Assembly (NCBI RefSeq): GCF_030818255.1
Contig: NZ_JAUTAG010000001.1
Span: 3,410,001-3,474,000 of the forward strand
DNA length: 64,000 nucleotides
From: Microbacterium sp. SORGH_AS_0969
Lineage (GTDB): Bacteria; Actinomycetota; Actinomycetes; Actinomycetales; Microbacteriaceae
Reading direction: 5' to 3'
Numbering within the stretch: position 1 is the stretch's first letter; the number at the start of each line of letters is the position of its first letter. Of the stretch, positions 19,692-28,562 are shown piece after piece. The notes beneath the pieces are model-generated. The model saw only the letters and a list, made by a program, of their open reading frames with translations, had not been told where the DNA came from and made no database searches. The position numbers and the translations under genes were made by a program.

Positions 19692-19988
19692 TCAGGGTGT
19701 CGGCGACCCCGTCGGCTCGAGGTCGGGGAGAGGGGCATCGGACGGGGTCGGCACGGACGGGGTGTCGGTCGCGCTGGGCGCCGGGGTCGGTGCTCCCGGG
19801 CCCGCGACGAAGTACACGGTTTGGACGCCGACGGCGCCCGCGATCACGAGGAGTCCGACGACGATCCCGACGACGTTGTCCCGTCGGCGACGATGGCCCT
19901 GTCGCCGATGCAGTTCCTGCCGCGCCTGGTACACGCGAGCCCGCTCGCGCTGCTCGCGGCTCTGCCGGTCTTTCCCGCCCGTCGCCAC
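19692..19988 (-). CDS. small single-pass membrane protein, PPIase N-terminus-like
   Basis: A 98-residue protein with a strongly basic N-terminus (DRQSREQRERARVYQARQ, then RRQGHRRRRDN), one transmembrane helix (about residues 40-62) and a Pro/Thr/Ser-rich extracytoplasmic tail. The basic segment plus helix closely resembles, from memory, the N-terminal anchor of a membrane-bound cyclophilin found in this neighbourhood in many Micrococcales, but no isomerase domain follows. GTG start at 19988 has a strong GGAGGAGG ribosome site. It may be a reduced homologue that keeps only the anchor. The role is unknown. Confidence 0.65.
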   Translation of the reverse strand: MATGGKDRQSREQRERARVYQARQELHRRQGHRRRRDNVVGIVVGLLVIAGAVGVQTVYFVAGPGAPTPAPSATDTPSVPTPSDAPLPDLEPTGSPTP

Positions 19989-20083
19989 ATCGACCTCCTC
20001 CGGCCGCCGCGCGACCGCCCCCGATCCTACGCAGGGCCGGCGGAGGCCGACAAAAGAGCGACGCCGGTGTCGGCGGCCCCGGC

Positions 20084-20089
20084 TAGCCT
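20084..20089 (+). promoter_or_regulatory. leaderless -10 box of rarA
   Basis: TAGCCT ends 6 nt before the rarA GTG at 20096. The leader is too short for a ribosome-binding site, as for other leaderless genes in this window. Confidence 0.6.
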
Positions 20090-20095
20090 GGATCG

Positions 20096-21505
20096 GTGCC
20101 CGCTTCCTCCGCCCTCTTCCAGGGCCAGACCCCGCTCGCGGTCCGCATGCGGCCGACGAGTCTCGATGAGGTCGCGGGCCAGGGCCACCTCCTCCGTCCG
20201 GGGTCGCCCCTCGTCACCCTCGCCACCACCGACTCCTCGGCATCCGGGTCCGCCGTCTCGGTGATCCTCTGGGGACCGCCCGGAACGGGGAAGACCACCC
20301 TCGCTCAGGCCATCGCGCGGTCCTCGGGACGACGCTTCGTCGAGCTGTCGGCGATCACCGCCGGCGTGAAAGACGTCCGCGAGGTCATGCAAGAGGCCCT
20401 GACCCAACGCGACTTGTACGGACAGTCGACGATCCTCTTCCTCGACGAGATCCACCGCTTCACGAAGGCCCAGCAGGACGCGCTCCTGCCCGGGGTCGAG
20501 AACGGTTGGGTCGTCTTGATCGCGGCCACCACCGAGAACCCCTCGTTCTCGGTGATCTCGCCCCTGCTGTCGCGGTCGCTCCTCCTGACCCTCCGGCCCC
20601 TCGGCGACGATGACCTCGGGGCGCTCGTCGATCGCGCGGTGACGGATCCGCGTGGGCTCGCCGGTCGCGTCGTGCTCGACGACGAGGCGCGCGCAGCGCT
20701 CGTGAGACTCGCTTCAGGAGACGCGCGGCGCGCCCTCACGGCTCTCGAGGCGGCAGCCTCCGTGGCGGGCGACGATACCGGGCTCGCGGCGACGACGACC
20801 GACGACGAAGACGAAGACGAAGACGCCGATCCGGATGCCGACGAGCTCGACGAGGCGATCACGGAGCCCCCGGTGATCACGGCCGACCACATCGCGCAGG
20901 CCGTCGACCGGGCCCTGTTGCGCTACGACCGCCAGGGCGACGAGCACTACGACGTCATCAGCGCCTTCATCAAGTCGGTACGCGGATCGGACCCGGACGC
21001 GGCGATCCACTACCTCGCGCGGATGATCGAGGCCGGGGAGGACCCCCGATTCATCGCTCGACGGCTCGTGATCTCGGCCGCCGAAGACATCGGCATGGCC
21101 GACCCGCAGGCGCTGCAGATCGCCGTGGCCGCCGCCGACGCCGTCGCGTTCATCGGTATGCCCGAGGGCCGGATCCCGCTCGCCGAGGCGACCGTGTACC
21201 TCGCGACCACGGCGAAGTCGAACGCCGCGTACAACGCGATCAACGCCGCGATCGCCGACGTGCGCGCAGGCGGGTTCGGACGAGTACCGATGCACCTGCG
21301 CGACGCGCATTACCCCGGGGCGAAGCGACTCGGTCACGGCAAGGGATACAAGTACGCGCACGACAGCGAGATCGGCATCGTGAGTCAGCAGTACCTCCCC
21401 GACGAGCTGCGTGGCCGGCGCTACTACGAGCCCACCAACCACGGGGCCGAGCGTGACGTGTCGGCGCGGCTCGAGAAGATCCGCCGCATTCTCGACGGCG
21501 GGTGA
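20096..21505 (+). CDS. rarA: replication-associated recombination ATPase RarA
   Basis: A 469-residue AAA+ protein (MgsA/RarA, homologue of Mgs1/WRNIP1) that acts at stalled replication forks. Opening [16 protein letters not shown], Walker [15 protein letters not shown] near residue 60, Walker [17 protein letters not shown] near 118, sensor 1 AATTENPSF near 143, and the C-terminal tetramerisation region with [41 protein letters not shown]. An unusually acidic Asp/Glu insert lies at about residues 236-262, between the ATPase and helical domains. The start is GTG 20096, 6 nt from a -10 box. Confidence 0.94.
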   Translation: MPASSALFQGQTPLAVRMRPTSLDEVAGQGHLLRPGSPLVTLATTDSSASGSAVSVILWGPPGTGKTTLAQAIARSSGRRFVELSAITAGVKDVREVMQEALTQRDLYGQSTILFLDEIHRFTKAQQDALLPGVENGWVVLIAATTENPSFSVISPLLSRSLLLTLRPLGDDDLGALVDRAVTDPRGLAGRVVLDDEARAALVRLASGDARRALTALEAAASVAGDDTGLAATTTDDEDEDEDADPDADELDEAITEPPVITADHIAQAVDRALLRYDRQGDEHYDVISAFIKSVRGSDPDAAIHYLARMIEAGEDPRFIARRLVISAAEDIGMADPQALQIAVAAADAVAFIGMPEGRIPLAEATVYLATTAKSNAAYNAINAAIADVRAGGFGRVPMHLRDAHYPGAKRLGHGKGYKYAHDSEIGIVSQQYLPDELRGRRYYEPTNHGAERDVSARLEKIRRILDGG

Positions 21506-21541
21506 ATTCCGGGGCGTTCGGGCGGGTTCGGGTCCCTGCCC

Positions 21542-22288
21542 GTGCCACAGTGTGTGCCCGTGATCGTGCTCCTCACCGCTGCCGCCGTCCTGGCCCTCAA
21601 CCTGTATGCGGTCGTGCTCGTGCTCCTTCGCGCGGCCGTCTATCGCGTACGCCTGTACCGTCCGATGCTGCTGAACGTGGGCTTGTCGTTCGTGCCGGTT
21701 CCGCTGTCGCTGGTCGCGGGCGTCGGCTTCCTGCTGTTCGTGGAGTACCGCAGCCATGCGCTCGACAACGCCTCCCTGCTCGAGGGTGTGCTGGCGGTCA
21801 TGGCGCTCGCTGTGCCCACGGGCGCGTGGCTGCTGATGTTCCCCAACTCGGTCTACCTCATTACCGAACTGAACTTCAGCCATCGTGTCGAGAACACCCC
21901 GGTGCCGCTCTGGTACGACATCGTGCAGACACTTGCGCTGACGTTGGCGGGGATTGCGAACGCGATCCTCAGCCTGGTCCCCCTCCAGATGTTCGTCATC
22001 ATCGGCCAGCAGCGCGGGGACCAGATCACCGTCGAGAGCTGGGTCTTCGCGGGCATCGTCATCCTGCTCGGAGCGGTAGGGATGTACCTCGGCCGGTACC
22101 TGCGCTTCAACAGCTGGGATGTGCGGCATCCGAAAGCCGTGGCGCACAAGCTCCGGTCACACCTGCGGGAGCGGGGCAAAATGCTCGAAGCGGTCGGATT
22201 CGTCGCCACGCACGCCGTGCTGGTGACGATGCTGTACGTCCCGCTCTTCCTCCTCGCCTGGTCCTCTGTCGTCGCGGCCGGCCTCTGA
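21542..22288 (+). CDS. DUF1361 membrane protein
   Basis: A 248-residue integral membrane protein with about six transmembrane helices. The DUF1361 signature is the loop FPNSVYLITELNFSHR near residue 100, followed by PLWYDIVQT and, later, YLGRYLRFNSWDV near residue 185. The start is uncertain: in-frame GTGs occur at 21542, 21554 and 21560, and the later ones would place the first helix at the very N-terminus. The gene follows rarA by 36 bp and precedes the rpsD leader. Function unknown. Confidence 0.8.
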   Translation: MPQCVPVIVLLTAAAVLALNLYAVVLVLLRAAVYRVRLYRPMLLNVGLSFVPVPLSLVAGVGFLLFVEYRSHALDNASLLEGVLAVMALAVPTGAWLLMFPNSVYLITELNFSHRVENTPVPLWYDIVQTLALTLAGIANAILSLVPLQMFVIIGQQRGDQITVESWVFAGIVILLGAVGMYLGRYLRFNSWDVRHPKAVAHKLRSHLRERGKMLEAVGFVATHAVLVTMLYVPLFLLAWSSVVAAGL

Positions 22289-22443
22289 TATCATTGACCG
22301 GTTCGAGACCGGGTTCTCGGGCATCCCCTCTCTTCTTCACCGACCTTCCGGCGTGCCCCGGCGTGCAGTCCGGATAGGGCGAAGAGAGGCGATACGTCCG
22401 TGAGCCGCGAAAGGCGCGGCCACGTCATCGGAAGGAGAACTTC
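22289..22443 (+). promoter_or_regulatory. structured rpsD leader
   Basis: The 155 nt before rpsD can form a long stem CCTCTCTTC (22327-22335) / GAAGAGAGG (22381-22389) enclosing a second stem TCCGG (22347) / CCGGA (22370). Further hairpins are CCGGT-loop-ACCGG (about 22298-22312) and CCGCG-AAAGG-CGCGG (22405-22419), just ahead of the GGAAGGAG ribosome site. A candidate -10, TATCAT, is at 22289. S4 autoregulates its own mRNA in other bacteria, so this is a reasonable S4-binding leader, but that is inference. Confidence 0.5.
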
Positions 22444-23073
22444 GTGACCACGAAGTCTCAGGACCGCCGCAAGGTGCGTCTGTCGCGCGCCCTCGGCGTC
22501 GCACTCACCCCCAAGGCCGCCCGCTACCTCGAGAAGCGTCCCTACGCTCCGGGTGAGCACGGTCGCACCAAGCGCAAGGCTGACAGCGACTACGCCGTCC
22601 GTCTGCGTGAGAAGCAGCGTCTGCGCGAGCAGTACGGCATCCGCGAGAAGCAGCTGCGCATCGCGTTCAACGAGGCACGCCGCACCGACGGCCTGACCGG
22701 TGAGAACCTGGTCGAGCTGCTCGAGATGCGTCTGGACGCCCTCGTCGTGCGTTCGGGCTTCGCCCGCACCACCGCGCAGGCTCGCCAGCTCGTCGTGCAC
22801 CGCCACATCCTGGTCGACGGCCAGCTCGTGGACCGCCCGTCGTTCCGCGTGAAGCCGGGTCAGCAGATCCACGTCAAGCCGAAGAGCGAGGGCCTCGAGC
22901 CCTTCCAGGTCGCCGCCGCCGGTGGGCACGCCGAGGTGCTGCCCCCCGTTCCCGGTTACCTCGAGGTCGACCTGTCGACGCTCCAGGCGAAGCTCCTGCG
23001 TCGCCCCAAGCGCGCCGAGGTGCCCGTCACGTGTGACGTGCAGCTCGTCGTCGAGTACTACGCCGCCCGCTGA
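22444..23073 (+). CDS. rpsD: 30S ribosomal protein S4
   Basis: A 209-residue primary 16S rRNA-binding protein. It opens MTTKSQDRRKVRLSRALGVALTPKAARYLEKRPY and lacks the N-terminal zinc cysteines, so it is the zinc-independent (C-minus) form. The S4 RNA-binding domain is about residues 98-160 (MRLDALVVRSGFARTTAQARQLVVHRHILVDG). The GTG start has GGAAGGAG eight bases upstream. It stands alone here, not in an alpha-type operon with rpsM, rpsK or rpoA, as in several actinobacteria. Confidence 0.97.
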   Translation: MTTKSQDRRKVRLSRALGVALTPKAARYLEKRPYAPGEHGRTKRKADSDYAVRLREKQRLREQYGIREKQLRIAFNEARRTDGLTGENLVELLEMRLDALVVRSGFARTTAQARQLVVHRHILVDGQLVDRPSFRVKPGQQIHVKPKSEGLEPFQVAAAGGHAEVLPPVPGYLEVDLSTLQAKLLRRPKRAEVPVTCDVQLVVEYYAAR

Positions 23074-23086
23074 TCCCAGCGAGCAC

Positions 23087-23120
23087 ACGAAGGGCGTCGG
23101 GTTCTCCCGGCGCCCTTCGT
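23087..23120 (+). terminator. rpsD terminator hairpin
   Basis: Perfect 10-bp stem ACGAAGGGCG / CGCCCTTCGT, lengthened inward by CGGG/CCCG, 13 nt after the rpsD stop codon. It is followed by CGTTA rather than a T-run, as is common for high-GC actinobacterial terminators. Confidence 0.75.
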
Positions 23121-23177
23121 CGTTACAGCTCACGCTCCCGCCGCCTTTGGTGGTTTCCTCGTCGTGCGTGCGCAGCA

Positions 23178-23236
23178 TTCGTTTGCCCGAGATGGCCGGT
23201 CTTGGATGGCGCCGGCGACCGTCTGCGGCAAACGAA
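23178..23236. repeat. 59-bp palindromic repeat (family B), copy 1
   Basis: Begins TTCGTTTGCCCGAGATGG and ends GTCTGCGGCAAACGAA; the arms pair along most of the element. The intergenic stretch 23074-23413 contains the rpsD terminator and this tandem pair, and nothing else I recognise. Confidence 0.9.
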
Positions 23237-23251
23237 CGGCGAAAGCGTCTG

Positions 23252-23310
23252 TTCGTTTGCCCGAGATTGTCGGTGCGAGGTCGAGCCGCCGACCATCTGC
23301 GGCAAACGAA
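23252..23310. repeat. 59-bp palindromic repeat (family B), copy 2
   Basis: Same 59-bp length and termini as copy 1, starting 74 bp after it. The loop half differs, but compensating bases keep the inner stem GTCGGT...GCCGAC. Confidence 0.9.
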
Positions 23311-23413
23311 CGCGAGAGGAACATCCGCAACAGATCTCTCTGAAGCGGCGCACGACGACCGTCGCCTACGATGAAGGATGCCGCGACCGCGGCGCTGTAT
23401 CGAGGAAGAAGTG

Positions 23414-23686
23414 GTGATCGTGAGAAGCCTCGTCTGGTTCGCCTTCGGCATCGTCGGCGGTTTCGTCGCCGCTCACCTGGTGAACAAGGACCCCCGGGGT
23501 CAGGAGCTGTTCGCGCAGCTCGATTCCCGCATCAGCGAGTTCACCGATCGCATGAGCGACGCCTACCACGAGCAGGAGATCCGCCTGTCGGAGATCGTCG
23601 ACGACGTCAAGGGCGTCGCCGCCTCCGCGAGCACGTCCCTCGGTACCGCCGCCGACGCGGCGCGCTCGGCTTCCTCGTCCGACTGA
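23414..23686 (+). CDS. small anchored helical protein
   Basis: About 90 residues. One N-terminal membrane helix (RSLVWFAFGIVGGFVAAHLV) is followed by an amphipathic region FAQLDSRISEFTDRMSDAYHEQEIRLSEIVDD with coiled-coil character and an Ala/Ser-rich tail. The GTG at 23414 is preferred because GAGGAAG lies five bases upstream; GTG 23420 is the alternative and the frame stays open to 23378. It sits between rpsD and alaS, a place where other Microbacteriaceae, as far as I recall, carry a similar protein. Function unknown. Confidence 0.7.
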   Translation: MIVRSLVWFAFGIVGGFVAAHLVNKDPRGQELFAQLDSRISEFTDRMSDAYHEQEIRLSEIVDDVKGVAASASTSLGTAADAARSASSSD

Positions 23687-23747
23687 CCTTCCGGCATCCC
23701 GCCCCCGGCGCCGGGGGAGGGTCCGCACGCCCATCGAAAGATTCGCC

Positions 23748-26417
23748 ATGAAAACCGCCGAGATCGCCCAGCGCTTCCTCGACTTCTTCGAGAAGAAGAA
23801 CCACACGATCGTCCCCTCGGCCTCGCTCGTCACCGACGATCCGGCCCTGCTGTTCACCGTGGCGGGCATGGTGCCCTTCATCCCGTACCTCAGCGGTGTC
23901 GTGCCGCCGCCGTACCCGCGCGCGGCCGACGTGCAGAAGTGCATTCGCACCAACGACATCGAAGAGGTCGGCAAGACGCCCCGCCACGGCACCTTCTTCC
24001 AGATGCTCGGCAACTGGTCGTTCGGCGACTACTTCAAGGAAGACGCGATCCGCTACGCGTGGGAGCTGCTGACCGCCCCCGAGTCCGAGGGCGGCCTCGC
24101 CTTCGACCCGAAAGACCTCTGGGTCACCGTCTACGAAGAGGACGACGAGGCTCACGACCTCTGGTTGAAGCTCAGCACGCTACCCGAGGATCGCATCCAG
24201 CGCCTCGGCAAAGACACGAACTACTGGTCGACCGGGCTCCCGGGTCCGGCGGGCCCGTGCTCCGAGATCTTCTTCGACCGCGGCCCGGCGTACGGCATCG
24301 ACGGGGGACCGGCGACCGACGACGACCGCTACGTCGAGATCTGGAACCTCGTGTTCATGCAGTACGAGATCACGAACGTGCGGTCGAAGTACGACTTCGA
24401 CATCGTCGGCGAGCTGCCGGCGAAGAACATCGACACCGGCATGGGCCTGGAGCGCATCGCGTTCATCAAGCAGGGCGTCGACAACATGTACGAGACCGAC
24501 CAGGTACGCCCGGTCCTCGATCTCGCCGCAAAGCTCGCGGGCAAGTCGTACGGTGCCGAGTCGCACGAGGACGACGTGCGCCTCCGCATCGTCGCCGACC
24601 ACGTCCGTTCCTCGCTCATGCTGCTGGCCGACGGCGTGACGCCCTCGAACGAGGGACGCGGGTACATCCTGCGGCGCATCATGCGTCGCGCCATCCGTTC
24701 GATGCGCCTGCTCGGCGTCGAGGGCCCGACCTTCCCGGAGCTGTTCGCCGCGTCACGCGACGCGATGAAGGAGTCGTACCCGGAGGTCGAGGCCGACTAC
24801 GCGCGCCTGTCGGCCTACGCGATCGCCGAGGAGCAGACGTTCCTCCGCACGCTCGCGGCGGGATCCGCCATCCTCGACCAGTCGGTGGCCGAGGCGAAGA
24901 ACGGCGGCGGCACGACGCTGTCGGGTTCCGAGGCGTTCCTGCTGCACGACACGTACGGCTTCCCCATCGACCTCACGCTCGAGATCGCCGAAGAGGCGGG
25001 CCTGAGCGTCGACCGCGGAGCCTTCGACCAGCTCATGCAGGAGCAGCGCACCCGCGCGAAGGCCGACGCCCGTGCTCGCAAGGGCGCGATCGCCGATCAG
25101 AGCGCGTACCGCGAGTTCCGCGCGCTGGGCGAGACGGTGTTCACCGGATACACCGAGCTGCAGACGGAGTCGACCGTGCTCGGCATCCTGGTCGACGGTC
25201 AGGGCACGGATCGCGCCTCCGCCGGACGGATCGCCGAGGTCATCACGGCCGAGACCGCGCTGTACGCCGAGTCGGGCGGCCAGGTCGCCGACAAGGGCAC
25301 GATCGTGGGGCCGGGGTACGAGCTCGAGGTGCTCGACGTGCAGCGCCCCGTGCCCGGTCTCATCAGCCACACCGTCGAGGTCACCACCGGCGAGGTGTCG
25401 GTGGGCGCGCCCGCCACCACCGTGGTCGACGCGTTGAACCGCCACTCGGCGCAGCAGGCGCACTCCGCGACGCACCTCGTGCACGCGGCGATCCGCGACA
25501 CCCTCGGCAAGACGGCGACGCAGACCGGATCGCTCAACCGCGCCGGCTACATGCGCTTCGACTTCAGCTGGGGCTCGGCGCTCTCGCCCGAGACCCGCAC
25601 CGAGATCGAGGACATCGCCAACAACGCCGTGCGCGACAACCTCGAGGTCACCACGCGCGTGATGTCGCTCGACGAGGCGAAGGCCGCGGGCGCCATGGCG
25701 CTGTTCGGCGAGAAGTACGGCGACACCGTGCGCATGGTCGACATCGGCGGCCCCTGGTCGCGCGAGCTCTGCGGCGGCACGCACGTCGCCCGCAGTTCCC
25801 AGATCGGCCTGGTCAACCTCGTCGGCGAGCAGTCGGTCGGTGCCTCGAACCGTCGCGTGGAGGCGCTCGTGGGTCTCGATGCCTTCCGCGACCTCGCGGC
25901 GGAGCGCGCGATCGTGTCGCAGCTGTCGACGTCGCTCAAGACACCGCGCGAGCAGCTCACGACCCGCATCGCAGAGCTGGCGGCAAGCCTCAAAGCGGCC
26001 GAGAAGAAGATCGCCGCGTTCGAGGCACAGGCCCTGACCGGTCGTCTGCCCCAGCTGGTCGAGGCGGCCGTCGCCGTCGGCACCGTGCGCGTCGTCGCGC
26101 AGAGCCTGGGGGAGGGCGCGTCGGCCGACGACGTGCGCTCGCTCGCCCTGCAGGTGCGAGACCGTCTCGGCAGCGACCCCGCGGTCGTCGCGCTCGCGAG
26201 CGTCGCGGGCGGGCGCGCCACGGTCGTCGTCGTGACGAACGAAGCCGCCCGCGAACGGGGCCTGGCCGCCGGTTCTCTGGCGAAGGCCGCCGCGGGAGTG
26301 CTCGGCGGAGGCGGGGGCGGTCGCCCCGACGTCGCGCAGGGCGGCGGAACGGATGCCACGGCTCTGCCGCAGGCGCTCGAGGGCATCGTCGCGGACGTGC
26401 GGGCGACCACCGCGTGA
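23748..26417 (+). CDS. alaS: alanine--tRNA ligase
   Basis: An 889-residue class II synthetase, full length. The N-terminal catalytic domain starts with IAQRFLDFFEKKNHTIVPSASLV and includes RTNDIEEVGKTPRHGTFFQMLGNWSFGDYFK. The editing domain retains its zinc ligands H572 and H576 (HSATH) and C675 and H679 (CGGTH). The C-terminal C-Ala region from about 740 includes the Gly-rich GGGGGGRPDVAQGGG segment. ATG at 23748 begins MKTAEIAQRF. The stop overlaps the ruvX GTG (GTGA), the standard alaS-ruvX-mltG actinobacterial order. Confidence 0.97.
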   Translation: MKTAEIAQRFLDFFEKKNHTIVPSASLVTDDPALLFTVAGMVPFIPYLSGVVPPPYPRAADVQKCIRTNDIEEVGKTPRHGTFFQMLGNWSFGDYFKEDAIRYAWELLTAPESEGGLAFDPKDLWVTVYEEDDEAHDLWLKLSTLPEDRIQRLGKDTNYWSTGLPGPAGPCSEIFFDRGPAYGIDGGPATDDDRYVEIWNLVFMQYEITNVRSKYDFDIVGELPAKNIDTGMGLERIAFIKQGVDNMYETDQVRPVLDLAAKLAGKSYGAESHEDDVRLRIVADHVRSSLMLLADGVTPSNEGRGYILRRIMRRAIRSMRLLGVEGPTFPELFAASRDAMKESYPEVEADYARLSAYAIAEEQTFLRTLAAGSAILDQSVAEAKNGGGTTLSGSEAFLLHDTYGFPIDLTLEIAEEAGLSVDRGAFDQLMQEQRTRAKADARARKGAIADQSAYREFRALGETVFTGYTELQTESTVLGILVDGQGTDRASAGRIAEVITAETALYAESGGQVADKGTIVGPGYELEVLDVQRPVPGLISHTVEVTTGEVSVGAPATTVVDALNRHSAQQAHSATHLVHAAIRDTLGKTATQTGSLNRAGYMRFDFSWGSALSPETRTEIEDIANNAVRDNLEVTTRVMSLDEAKAAGAMALFGEKYGDTVRMVDIGGPWSRELCGGTHVARSSQIGLVNLVGEQSVGASNRRVEALVGLDAFRDLAAERAIVSQLSTSLKTPREQLTTRIAELAASLKAAEKKIAAFEAQALTGRLPQLVEAAVAVGTVRVVAQSLGEGASADDVRSLALQVRDRLGSDPAVVALASVAGGRATVVVVTNEAARERGLAAGSLAKAAAGVLGGGGGGRPDVAQGGGTDATALPQALEGIVADVRATTA

Positions 26418-26887
26418 CGGCGTTTCGGCGCGGCATCCGTCTCGGGATCGATGTCGGGCGCGCCCGTGTCGGTGTCGCCCGCTCCGACCCGGACGGAGTA
26501 CTCGCCGTCCCTGTCGAGACGGTTCCGCGCAAGGGCGAGCCCGTCCGCCGCATCGCCGCCCTCGCCGCGGAGTACGAGGCGTTCGAGGTGCTCGTCGGCC
26601 TGCCGCTGAATCTCCGCGGCGAGGACACGCCCTCGACGACCGACGCCCGCAGGTTTGCGCAGGCTCTCGCCACCGCATTGCCGATGCCCGTCCGGCTGGT
26701 CGATGAGCGTCTGAGCACCGTGTCGGCACACGGTGTGCTGAGAGAGGCAGGACGTTCCCAGCGGGATTCTCGTAGCATTGTGGACCAAGTCGCCGCTGTG
26801 GTGCTGCTGCAGCAGGCGCTCGACGTGGAGCGACAGTCCGGTGACCCGGCCGGACCCGCCGTCACACCGGGACAGGAGCCCGCCTGA
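26414..26887 (+). CDS. ruvX: YqgF/RuvX-type RNase H-fold protein
   Basis: A 157-residue member of the YqgF family (pre-16S rRNA 5'-end nuclease in E. coli; proposed Holliday junction resolvase in others). Seen: GIDVGRARVGVARSDPDG at the N-terminus with the first catalytic Asp, VLVGLPLNLRG near residue 55 and LVDERLSTVSA near 95. The GTG start overlaps the alaS stop. The stop is one base before the mltG ATG. Which of the two biochemical roles applies is not visible from sequence. Confidence 0.92.
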   Translation: MTAFRRGIRLGIDVGRARVGVARSDPDGVLAVPVETVPRKGEPVRRIAALAAEYEAFEVLVGLPLNLRGEDTPSTTDARRFAQALATALPMPVRLVDERLSTVSAHGVLREAGRSQRDSRSIVDQVAAVVLLQQALDVERQSGDPAGPAVTPGQEPA

Positions 26888-26888
26888 C

Positions 26889-28562
26889 ATGCCCGAAAAC
26901 GACCCCAACGCCAACGACCCCCTCGCCGACCTGTACGGACGGCTGCCCGACCCGCGCGCGGCCGCTCCGGACGGCGCGCGGCGACGGTCGCCGTCGACGG
27001 ACGAGTCGCCCGCCGCGCCCGAGCCGGAGACGCCCGTGTCGCGCCGCGCCGCGCGAGCTGCTCGCGCGCAGACAGGACCCACCGCGGCACAGACCGGTGT
27101 GCCCGCTCCGGCGCAGAGCACGGAATCCGTCGCCTCGACGCCCGCCGCCTCCCGGCCGCGAACGACGGCGCCGACGAACAACGCGGCGCCGACTCCGTCG
27201 GCCGGCGCCGCCACGCGCCCCGCCGCGGCACAGCCCGGCCCCGCTCGAACCCCCGCCGAGACGGCTCGTCGAGCGGCCGCCGCGGAGCAGCCCACGCAGC
27301 AGATCCCGACCACGCCCGCTGAGCGCGAGCCCGCTCTCGTCGGCGCAGCTGCTGCCGGCGTGTCGGCCGGACGGACGGCGAGCGACGGCACCGTACCGAG
27401 CGGCTCGCTCGAGGACCTCTTCACCGGCCGCGCCCACACCGACCAGATCGGCGCCGCCGCTCCCCGGAAGCCCAAGAAGCGTCGCCGCACCGGCGGGTGG
27501 ATCGCCCTCGGGATCGTCCTCGTGGTCATCGGCGGCCTCGTGGGCGGCGGCTTCGCGCTGTGGAACACCTACGGCGACCGGGTTCAGGCGTTCCTCGGCA
27601 CCGGCGAGCCCCTCGACTACGAGGCGGGCATCGCCAACGGCGAGGCCCGCGTGACGATCGTGGCGGGGGACACCGGCGAGTCCGTCTCCCCGAAGATGTT
27701 CGACGCCGGCGTGACCAAGGCCTCCAACTCGCTCTACAAGTACATGGTCGACAATTCGGTCGGCTTCACCTTCCAGCCGGGTGTCTACAAGCTGCAGAAG
27801 CAGATGACGTCCGAGGCCGTCATCGCCGCACTCCGCGACCCGACGAACCGCCTCGACAACTCCGTGCAGCTGCGCGAGGGCCTCACGCTCACCCAGTCGC
27901 TCGACGTGATCTCGGAGCAGACGGGCATCGCGCGCGCCGACCTCGACGCGGCCGTCGCCGATCCGTCGCAGTACGGCGTCTCCGCCTCGTCGCTCGAAGG
28001 ATGGATCTTCCCCGCCACCTACGACTTCGACGAGGGCGTCGCCGCGAAGGACGTGATCGCGCGCATGGTCCAGCGCACGGTGCAGTCGCTCGATCAGGCG
28101 GGAGTGCCCGAGAGCGACCGCGAGCGGATTCTCATCATCGCGTCGATCATCGAGCGCGAAGCGCGCAACCCCGACGACTTCTACAAGGTCTCGCGCGTGA
28201 TCGAGAATCGCCTCCAGCCCGACAACGACGAGACGCACGGCCTTCTGCAGATGGACTCGACCGCCCAGTACGGCGTCGGTGAGATCGGCGCGGGAAGCTC
28301 GTCGTCGTCCGAGAACGCGCTCACCAGCGACAACCCGTGGAACACCTACATCCACCCGGGTCTGCCGGTGGGTCCGATCGCCAACGCGGGTGACCTGGCG
28401 ATCGACGCGGCCATGCACCCCGTCGACGGACCGTGGTACTACTTCACGACCGTCAACCTCTCGACGGGAGAGACGGTCTTCTCGACGACGTACGCCGATC
28501 AGCTCAAGGCCGTCGACCAGTTCCAGCAGTGGTGCCGCGACAACCCCGACGGCGGATGCTGA
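26889..28562 (+). CDS. mltG: endolytic peptidoglycan transglycosylase MltG
   Basis: A 557-residue membrane enzyme that cuts nascent glycan strands and ends their elongation. About 200 N-terminal residues are cytoplasmic, disordered and rich in Ala/Pro/Thr/Arg. One transmembrane helix follows (about 203-227), then a LysM-like subdomain and the YceG catalytic domain. The catalytic Glu is E422 in IIASIIEREARN, and the family signature LLQMDSTAQYGVGE lies near residue 455. ATG at 26889 is immediately behind ruvX. The long N-terminal extension is typical of actinobacteria and may bind divisome partners. The stop overlaps aroE. Confidence 0.95.
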   Translation: MPENDPNANDPLADLYGRLPDPRAAAPDGARRRSPSTDESPAAPEPETPVSRRAARAARAQTGPTAAQTGVPAPAQSTESVASTPAASRPRTTAPTNNAAPTPSAGAATRPAAAQPGPARTPAETARRAAAAEQPTQQIPTTPAEREPALVGAAAAGVSAGRTASDGTVPSGSLEDLFTGRAHTDQIGAAAPRKPKKRRRTGGWIALGIVLVVIGGLVGGGFALWNTYGDRVQAFLGTGEPLDYEAGIANGEARVTIVAGDTGESVSPKMFDAGVTKASNSLYKYMVDNSVGFTFQPGVYKLQKQMTSEAVIAALRDPTNRLDNSVQLREGLTLTQSLDVISEQTGIARADLDAAVADPSQYGVSASSLEGWIFPATYDFDEGVAAKDVIARMVQRTVQSLDQAGVPESDRERILIIASIIEREARNPDDFYKVSRVIENRLQPDNDETHGLLQMDSTAQYGVGEIGAGSSSSSENALTSDNPWNTYIHPGLPVGPIANAGDLAIDAAMHPVDGPWYYFTTVNLSTGETVFSTTYADQLKAVDQFQQWCRDNPDGGC

